Position numbers and translations under genes: made by a program | The notes under the pieces: generated by a model | The model's input: only the letters and a program-made list of their open reading frames with translations | Databases searched by the model: none | Told to the model about the DNA's origin: nothing | Assembly: GCA_002338445.1 (NCBI GenBank) | Contig: DDII01000087.1 | Coordinates: 1 to 11,984, forward strand | Direction: 5' to 3' | Origin: Cellvibrionales bacterium UBA1854 | GTDB lineage: Bacteria; Pseudomonadota; Gammaproteobacteria; Pseudomonadales; Porticoccaceae | Length of the DNA stretch: 11,984 bases | In this document: one piece after another, positions 7,189 through 11,984 of the stretch | Numbering within the stretch: position 1 is the first letter of the stretch | How the letters are laid out: every line of letters starts with the position of its first letter

Positions 7189-7736
7189 TGTCTGATAGTT
7201 ACCTGCCTCATACACCTTTATCGCGATGCATAGATAATTTTATTTCTATAATTGGAAGAGGGTTAGTATTTATCTGGCTTATACTATTGGCTGTAATAGT
7301 GGTAAACGTAATCTCGCGTTATGTATTCAGTCAAGGGCACATTGAATTAGAGGAATTACAGTGGCACCTTTATTCAATTGGTTTCATTTTTGGGATTAGT
7401 TATGCGTATCAAACTGATGCTCACATTAGAGTTGATATATTGTACGAAAATTTCAGTGATCCCATAAAAGCATGGATTGAGTTGTATGGAACTTTATTAT
7501 TTTTGGTCCCGTTCATAATCCTTATTCTTGTCTTTAGTATTCAATTTGTTTCATCCTCATGGGCGGTAGGCGAGGTTTCATCTTCGCCAGGAGGTCTACC
7601 TTTTCGTTATCTTATCAAAGCAGCACTGCCGACAGGGTTTTTATTACTTTTGTTGGCAGTGGTTTCGCGTCTAACAAGAATTTTTCAGTTTTTGTTTTTT
7701 CCGTCAGCAAAGGGAAGTAGTGATGCCGGCAAATGA
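7188..7736 (+). CDS. TRAP transporter small permease subunit (DctQ family)
   Basis: Small membrane subunit that pairs with the large permease to make a sodium-driven TRAP transporter. Four hydrophobic segments are visible: FIWLILLAVIVVNVI; SIGFIFGISYAY; a long one around LLFLVPFIILILVFSIQFV; and FLLLLLAVVS. The motif EELQWHLYSIGFIFG, followed by AHIRVDI, is typical of DctQ. I chose the GTG at 7188, which overlaps the receptor's TAG by one base and gives (M)SDSYLPHTPLSRCIDNF, a normal start for the family and 182 aa. An ATG at 7152 is in frame and would overlap the receptor by 37 bases, but it has no ribosome binding site. The stop overlaps the start of the next gene, so translation is probably coupled. 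Confidence 0.9.
   Translation: MSDSYLPHTPLSRCIDNFISIIGRGLVFIWLILLAVIVVNVISRYVFSQGHIELEELQWHLYSIGFIFGISYAYQTDAHIRVDILYENFSDPIKAWIELYGTLLFLVPFIILILVFSIQFVSSSWAVGEVSSSPGGLPFRYLIKAALPTGFLLLLLAVVSRLTRIFQFLFFPSAKGSSDAGK
7711..7715 (+). promoter_or_regulatory. Ribosome binding site deciding the large permease start
   Basis: AGGGA lies seven bases before ATG 7723 and inside the end of the small-permease gene. It favours ATG 7723 over the in-frame GTG at 7720. Confidence 0.6.
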
Positions 7737-9072
7737 AATACTAGCCATTATCATGTTTCTTAGTTTTTTTGGGCTGGTATTCACGGGATTTCCGATTGCT
7801 TGGCTATTGGGTGGACTCGCAGTTATATTCACTGGATTGGCGATTATATTGGAGGCGGATTTTAATCAGCATACTGGCATAGACTGGAACTATGCGTCAC
7901 TTTCCATTGAGCGTGTTTGGAGCGTGATGGAAAACTGGGTAATGGTAGCATTACCAATGTTTATTATGATGGGGTTACTTTTAGATCGATCCGGTATTGC
8001 AGAGGATTTAATGAAAAGTCTCGCTCGATTATTCGGTTCTCTGCGAGGTGGACTGGCTGTGACTGTTACACTTATAGGGTTAATACTTGCAGCAACAACC
8101 GGTATTATTGGAGCATCAGTTGTGCTCCTGACACTGCTCGGGTTGCCTGCAATGCTGAATCAGGGTTATGACAAATCGCTTGCTACTGGAACAGTATGCG
8201 CTGTGGGCACATTGGGAATCCTAATACCCCCAAGTATCATGCTGGTGCTTATGGCGGATAGAATGTCCTTGAGTGTTGGTGATCTCTTTCTTGGAGCAGT
8301 GATTCCGGGCGCACTTTTGGGAAGCCTTTATATTTTGTACATTGTCTACACTGGTTGGGTACATCCTGAAAAAGCGCCGGCTGCTAAAACTGAGCCCTTA
8401 AGCTGGGTAACCGTAAGGGATCTTTTTAACGCAGTGTTACCTCCCTTGGTTTTGATATTCGCTGTTCTTGGAAGTATTTTTATGGGCCTCGCCACGCCAA
8501 CAGAGGCAGCGGGAGTGGGTGCGGCTGGCGCGATGGCACTAGCCATTTTAAAGCGAAAACTCAATCTTTCTGTCTTAAATGAGGTTCTTCATGAAACCAC
8601 TCGGACTACTGCCTACATTTTTGCTATTCTGATTGGAGCAACCGCATTTTCGTTAGTATTGAGGGGTCTAGGTGGAGATGAGCTGATTGAACGATGGCTA
8701 CTTGGATTACCTTTTGAGCCGTCTGGAGTTGTACTCGCAATTCTGTTTGCTACTTTTCTTTTGGGATTCTTTCTTGACTGGATTGAATTGACCTTAATAA
8801 TATTGCCACTCGTCTCGCCAGTAGTGATTAACCTTGGATTTGATCCGATCTGGTTTACGATTTTGTTTGCGGTATGTTTGCAAACTAGCTTTTTGACACC
8901 GCCAGTAGGTTTTGCAATTTTTTATTTAAAAGGCGCTGCGCCTAAAAGTATAAAGACAACCACTGTTTACCGAGGTGTTTTACCCTTTATCGCGATTCAA
9001 ATTCTCGGTATGCTGGTAATTTTCAATTGGCAAGGGATCGTAACTTGGCTTCCGGCACAGGCTTATAATTGA
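7723..9072 (+). CDS. TRAP transporter large permease subunit (DctM family)
   Basis: Main membrane channel of the TRAP transporter, using a cation gradient to import the solute delivered by the receptor at 6061. The 449-aa protein is hydrophobic almost throughout, with about twelve predicted membrane segments. Family marks include GFPIAWLLGG near the N-terminus, WVMVALPMFIMMGLLLDRSG, TGIIGASVVLLTLLGLPAML, LGILIPPSIMLVLMADRMSL, MGLATPTEAAGVGAAGAM and TSFLTPPVGFAIFYLKG. It is a little longer than a typical DctM because of a loop around ADFNQHTGIDWNYAS. The start ATG 7723 overlaps the small-permease stop (7734-7736), so the operon is tight. No clear terminator follows before the convergent regulator gene. 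Confidence 0.94.
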   Translation: MPANEILAIIMFLSFFGLVFTGFPIAWLLGGLAVIFTGLAIILEADFNQHTGIDWNYASLSIERVWSVMENWVMVALPMFIMMGLLLDRSGIAEDLMKSLARLFGSLRGGLAVTVTLIGLILAATTGIIGASVVLLTLLGLPAMLNQGYDKSLATGTVCAVGTLGILIPPSIMLVLMADRMSLSVGDLFLGAVIPGALLGSLYILYIVYTGWVHPEKAPAAKTEPLSWVTVRDLFNAVLPPLVLIFAVLGSIFMGLATPTEAAGVGAAGAMALAILKRKLNLSVLNEVLHETTRTTAYIFAILIGATAFSLVLRGLGGDELIERWLLGLPFEPSGVVLAILFATFLLGFFLDWIELTLIILPLVSPVVINLGFDPIWFTILFAVCLQTSFLTPPVGFAIFYLKGAAPKSIKTTTVYRGVLPFIAIQILGMLVIFNWQGIVTWLPAQAYN

Positions 9073-9152
9073 TCTTATCAGTCAGATTTTAACAACCTTT
9101 TTATGAGAATTTGCCTTGCGTTTAGCAACAGCGGTGTATCAACGATATGCAT

Positions 9153-9629
9153 TCATTTACTCCCCCATAAAAGGCCATGTGATGGTAAGACCGATGCTCG
9201 TTTAACTTGACCGAAGGCAAAATTAGTCTCCAAAGCACCGATGCCAGCTATGTGAGTGAGCTTTCTGCGGACGAAAGTTTCGTAATGTTTTAAAGACGCG
9301 GCAAAAACCTGTAACAAATAGTCATTACGACCAGACATTAAATAACATGCGGTTATTTCGTCCAAAGCCATAATTTCGTTTTCGAACACCTTTATTTCTG
9401 AGTCAGTCTGTTTGACAAGTCTGACACTCACAAATGCCATTATTGGTAGGCCAAAGAGTTCAGTATCAAGCGTTGCGCTGTATCCTTTGATGATTCCTGC
9501 TTGTTCAAGCATTTTTACTCGGCGGGCACATGGAGTCGGTGATAAATTGACCCGATCGCTCAATTCCTGATTACTGATGCGCCCATTTTTTTGAAGTTCA
9601 TTTAAAATTGAAAAATCTACTTTATCCAT
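9153..9629 (-). CDS. Lrp/AsnC family transcriptional regulator
   Basis: Predicted DNA-binding feast/famine regulator of 158 aa, normal for the family. Residues 1-60 form the winged helix-turn-helix: DKVDFSILNELQKNGRISN, then the recognition region LSPTPCARRVKMLEQAGII. Residues from about 65 form the ligand-sensing RAM domain, with ACYLMSGRNDYLLQVF at its core. I chose ATG 9629 because family members begin just before the (L/V)D..IL helix. An ATG at 9671 would add 14 hydrophobic residues with no equivalent in the family. It is divergent from the PLP enzyme gene, the classic arrangement for an Lrp-type regulator and its target (compare mdeR and mdeA of Pseudomonas). It probably senses an amino acid and controls that gene and itself; this is inference from layout. 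Confidence 0.92.
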   Translation of the reverse strand: MDKVDFSILNELQKNGRISNQELSDRVNLSPTPCARRVKMLEQAGIIKGYSATLDTELFGLPIMAFVSVRLVKQTDSEIKVFENEIMALDEITACYLMSGRNDYLLQVFAASLKHYETFVRRKLTHIAGIGALETNFAFGQVKRASVLPSHGLLWGSK

Positions 9630-9673
9630 AAAAAAGGCTTTTATCACTAAAATATACAAACATAATAGCATAA

Positions 9674-9691
9674 TTAAGTGAATTTCATTAA
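9674..9691. promoter_or_regulatory. Candidate Lrp-family operator and promoter region
   Basis: TTAAGTGAATTTCATTAA has the symmetric framework TTAA-3-AATT-3-TTAA with mismatches in the 3-base spacers. It sits between the divergent starts (9629 and 9737), where an Lrp-type dimer would be expected to bind. A TATAGT at 9703-9708 could be the -10 for the rightward gene, although no good -35 is present. In AT-rich DNA such symmetry is not rare, so this is a candidate only. Confidence 0.4.
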
Positions 9692-9723
9692 ATAAATAGT
9701 GTTATAGTTTTTTCAAATTAGTT

Positions 9724-9731
9724 GGAGAAAA
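9724..9731 (+). promoter_or_regulatory. Ribosome binding site deciding the PLP enzyme start
   Basis: GGAGAAAA lies just before the ATG at 9737 (nine bases from GGAG). The alternative TTG start at 9722 would lie on top of this site, so ATG 9737 is preferred. Confidence 0.65.
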
Positions 9732-9736
9732 GCAGT

Positions 9737-11554
9737 ATGACAGTAGAAAATCGACGTCAATTGAGTCCTCTTCGAAATACCACTCTTGCGGAGGATTCAG
9801 AAGCCCTTGCTCTCGAGCAGGCGGAGCATTTTGGTATTGATCCAACGAGTGAGTTTGGAGTAGCTCTTATCACGCTTGCTAGAGACCTTTATCAAGCTAA
9901 TCACGCTACACATGCCCTCTGGAAAATCACGCTTGATGGCCTCGCGGACATCGACAGAGGGGATAGGATTGCTTGGTTTAACGCAAAACGTTTTATCAGT
10001 TTTCAACTCGCAAAAATTCTTGATTCGATGCAAAATCCACTTCGCGCTTCCTATCAATCTATTACGACAGATTATCCCGGGTTTGCCAGTAAAGGAGCCT
10101 ATCCAATATTTGATAATGTTGCGGCAATTTTTTCTGCCACTCCTGTGATTACGAGAACTGCAACGTATTTGTTTGCCTGTACTGAGTGGGTTGAGGACGC
10201 TTTTCGCGGCCGAGAGCTGTTGCACGATATTTATTCTCGTCTAATGAATCCAACTTCGGTCAGCCTGGCAAATCACATAGTCGATCTTGAGTGTGGTGCT
10301 GAGGCCAATCAATACATGGCTTGGAATTTTAACTCGGGTATGGCGGCGATTGACGGAATTTTGAGCCATCTCGTTGGACGAGATGACATTATTTTGTCAT
10401 CGAGAAATATTTATGGCGGATCTTTTCAGCTCCTTCATGACTGGTACGCGAAAAGTGCCAAACTTGGCGTAGCACTTTACTGGTTTGATGGATATGATCA
10501 AAAAGCGTTTTCTATTGCATTGGAAGAAGTTAAGAAAAATGAGGACGAAAGGTTGAAGATGGGTCGAAAGATTCTTGTCTATTTAGAGAGCCCATGCAAT
10601 CCTCACGGATACGTTCTTGATGTAGCTGGGATAAGCCGAGTCGCACATCAAGAGCGCTGTTGGGTCATAGTTGATTCAACTGTAGGCACTCCTTTTTTAC
10701 ATCCGCTTTTAAAGACAGAGGATCGAATGGATCGGCCCGATTTTGTGGTTCATTCTTACACGAAGGAGTTGACAGGCACAGGGACAACAACAGCAGGAGC
10801 GGTTATCGGTCGTAATGAAGATATGTTTGTGCCCAAGCATTCTCATGCGGAAGCCTTGTGGCCTGATGGCCGGGCAAGGGTTGTGAACTGGGATGAGTCT
10901 CTTTTTTGGAATGTTTTTTACATAAAAGGCGGGTTTTTAGATGCAGATAAGGCATTTGAGGTGCTCAACGGGATTAAGACATATGAAATGCGGATGTTGC
11001 AGAAGACGATTAATACAACCCTTATGGCTTACGTGCTTGATTCTCACCCAGATATCAATGTTTCCTGCCCAATTCTCAAGGGAAATGCTAACCATAAACT
11101 CCTAAAGGATAATATGTACCTTGGGTTACCCGCACCGCTTTTTACCATCGACATGGAGGGCCGTGATGATCGTCCTCCGATAAATCCCGTCGTTTTCAAG
11201 CGCTTTCTTGATGCGTTAGAGCCGGCAATCGGTATGCAAGTGAGCTTGGGGCAGACTAATTCGTTAGCTTTGTGTCCAGCTATGACGACACACTCTGAGT
11301 TGACTGATTCCGCCTTACGAGAGGCCGGAATTGCGCCAACAACAATGCGAATATCGGTAGGACTCGAGGATCCAAGGTTATTTTTAGCTCACTTCATTGG
11401 TGCGTCCCGATTGGCTTTAGACTCTGCGCATCCAGGATTCAGCCGATTATTTCCCTCAGCTGAGGAAATCGATAATCGCTACGCATCGATCCACAGCGAC
11501 ATTAGCCAACGTCATATTGAGGCATCTCCTGGGATTGCGGAGTTAATGACTTAG
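9737..11554 (+). CDS. Long Cys/Met-metabolism PLP-dependent enzyme
   Basis: A 605-aa fold-type I pyridoxal-phosphate enzyme of the cystathionine gamma-synthase / methionine gamma-lyase family. Family marks, numbered from 9737: YSRLMNPT at 166-173 (cofactor-phosphate Tyr and Arg); IYGGSF with Tyr226; ESPCNPHGYVLD at 284-295; DSTVGTPFL with Asp313; the Schiff-base Lys343 in HSYTKELTG; and RISVGLED with substrate-carboxylate Arg538. Family members are usually near 400 aa. This one has roughly 120 extra residues before the core and further insertions, including around the active lysine, where the usual GH(G/S)D is replaced by GTGTTTAG. The cysteine typical of methionine gamma-lyase after YG is Gly. 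The reaction is therefore uncertain; a C-S lyase or thiol-exchange enzyme of sulfur amino acids is the best guess. It is probably controlled by the divergent Lrp-type regulator. Confidence 0.9.
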   Translation: MTVENRRQLSPLRNTTLAEDSEALALEQAEHFGIDPTSEFGVALITLARDLYQANHATHALWKITLDGLADIDRGDRIAWFNAKRFISFQLAKILDSMQNPLRASYQSITTDYPGFASKGAYPIFDNVAAIFSATPVITRTATYLFACTEWVEDAFRGRELLHDIYSRLMNPTSVSLANHIVDLECGAEANQYMAWNFNSGMAAIDGILSHLVGRDDIILSSRNIYGGSFQLLHDWYAKSAKLGVALYWFDGYDQKAFSIALEEVKKNEDERLKMGRKILVYLESPCNPHGYVLDVAGISRVAHQERCWVIVDSTVGTPFLHPLLKTEDRMDRPDFVVHSYTKELTGTGTTTAGAVIGRNEDMFVPKHSHAEALWPDGRARVVNWDESLFWNVFYIKGGFLDADKAFEVLNGIKTYEMRMLQKTINTTLMAYVLDSHPDINVSCPILKGNANHKLLKDNMYLGLPAPLFTIDMEGRDDRPPINPVVFKRFLDALEPAIGMQVSLGQTNSLALCPAMTTHSELTDSALREAGIAPTTMRISVGLEDPRLFLAHFIGASRLALDSAHPGFSRLFPSAEEIDNRYASIHSDISQRHIEASPGIAELMT

Positions 11555-11582
11555 GTAACTCTATCAGCAACCGCATATAGTC

Positions 11583-11596
11583 TTTTTTGTAAAAAA
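11583..11596. terminator. T6-GT-A6 element between convergent genes
   Basis: TTTTTTGTAAAAAA lies in the 49-base gap between the ends of the PLP enzyme gene and the dehalogenase gene. It gives a T-run on both strands and is flanked by GCA and TGC. It could act as a weak two-way terminator, but the stem is only A-T pairs and no G+C-rich hairpin is visible. Confidence 0.3.
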
Positions 11597-11603
11597 TGCT
11601 AAG

Positions 11604-11984
11604 TTATATTTCTTGAATCCAATTCGCTACCGCCTGTCCAATTTCTATTGGCGAATCTTCTTGTATAAAGTGTAATCCACTTACCGTGATCTCTTTTTGA
11701 TTGGGCCAGAGTCGACAGAACTCTCTCTGCCTCCCAACGAGTATAGATCCCGGATCTGCATTAATGAACAACTTAGGGATCTGGCTATTCAGCATAAAAC
11801 TTCCATATTCGTTCACCAGATTGACTACATTTACTGGCAGTCCGTCTAAGGGTATTTGTCTTGGCCAGCTTAGCATCGGGTGGCGGTCTGCTGGCTTTAG
11901 ATAAGGGGCGCGATAAGCATTCATTTCTGCATCTGATAGAGTGCGTATCACCGAACTTGGCAATACAGCTTCAATGAAAAGATT
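11604..11984 (-). CDS. Haloalkane dehalogenase, LinB-like, C-terminal part (cut by window end)
   Basis: Alpha/beta-hydrolase that cleaves carbon-halogen bonds by water, giving an alcohol and halide. Only the last 126 codons are in the window; the frame is open to base 11984, where it reads NLFIEAVLPSSVIRTLSDAE. Similarity to Sphingobium LinB and Rhodococcus DhaA is strong along the whole piece: LSWPRQIPLDG, PKLFINADPGSILVGR, FCRLWPNQKEITVSG and LHFIQEDSP, whose His is the catalytic base. This points to subfamily HLD-II. The nucleophile Asp, the halide-binding residues and the catalytic Glu should lie beyond the window edge and cannot be checked. The gene converges on the PLP enzyme, so it belongs to a different transcript. 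The natural substrate is unknown; many environmental relatives have no assigned one. Confidence 0.9.
   Translation of the reverse strand, partial: NLFIEAVLPSSVIRTLSDAEMNAYRAPYLKPADRHPMLSWPRQIPLDGLPVNVVNLVNEYGSFMLNSQIPKLFINADPGSILVGRQREFCRLWPNQKEITVSGLHFIQEDSPIEIGQAVANWIQEI

Noticed and set aside
9797..10225. Open frames on both strands inside the PLP enzyme gene
   Set aside because: The long forward frame has continuous family motifs before and after, so these are shadows of it.
11701..11904. Plus-strand 67-codon frame at the right end
   Set aside because: The opposite strand encodes a clearly conserved haloalkane dehalogenase, so this frame is a shadow.

Overview
The window reads as a chromosomal stretch of a heterotrophic, probably marine, proteobacterium; Gammaproteobacteria is my best guess, not a demonstrated placement. 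The evidence is indirect: exported formylglycine-type sulfatases (typical of users of sulfated polysaccharides), a complete TRAP transporter of the 2-oxoacid type, an Lrp-family regulator and a LinB-like haloalkane dehalogenase. Base composition is moderate and uneven: the first sulfatase is visibly richer in G+C than the long non-coding stretches on either side of it and than the second sulfatase.

Left part (1-5233). After about 430 bases with no recognisable gene, which contain a perfect 24-bp inverted repeat, comes a secreted arylsulfatase A-like enzyme (436-1839, +). A roughly 660-base AT-rich stretch with no intact gene follows. It contains one fragment reading VIDEAHSS, which may be a remnant of a restriction-enzyme helicase subunit. 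Next is a decayed acetoacetate-decarboxylase-family gene (2504-3287, +), broken by two in-frame TAG codons and one +1 frameshift. A second, quite different sulfatase, resembling heparan N-sulfatases, lies on the minus strand (3446-5140).

Middle part (5394-9072, all +). A histidine phosphatase precedes a tightly packed TRAP operon: TakP-like periplasmic binding protein, small permease and large permease, with overlapping gene junctions. The predicted cargo is a 2-oxoacid or similar monocarboxylate.

Right part (9153-11984). An Lrp/AsnC regulator (-) is divergent from an unusually long Cys/Met-metabolism-type PLP enzyme (+). The gap between them holds an AT-rich symmetric element that could be the regulator's operator. 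Such enzymes often act on sulfur amino acids, and the lyases among them release 2-oxoacids, so a link to the neighbouring 2-oxoacid-type TRAP system is plausible but inferred. The window ends inside a convergent minus-strand gene for a LinB-like haloalkane dehalogenase, of which only the C-terminal 126 codons are present.

I found no RNA gene, CRISPR array, intact mobile element or clear defence or biosynthetic system. The most notable items are the perfect inverted repeat before sulfatase 1, the readable decarboxylase pseudogene, the long PLP enzyme with altered active-site surroundings beside its likely regulator, and the dehalogenase.
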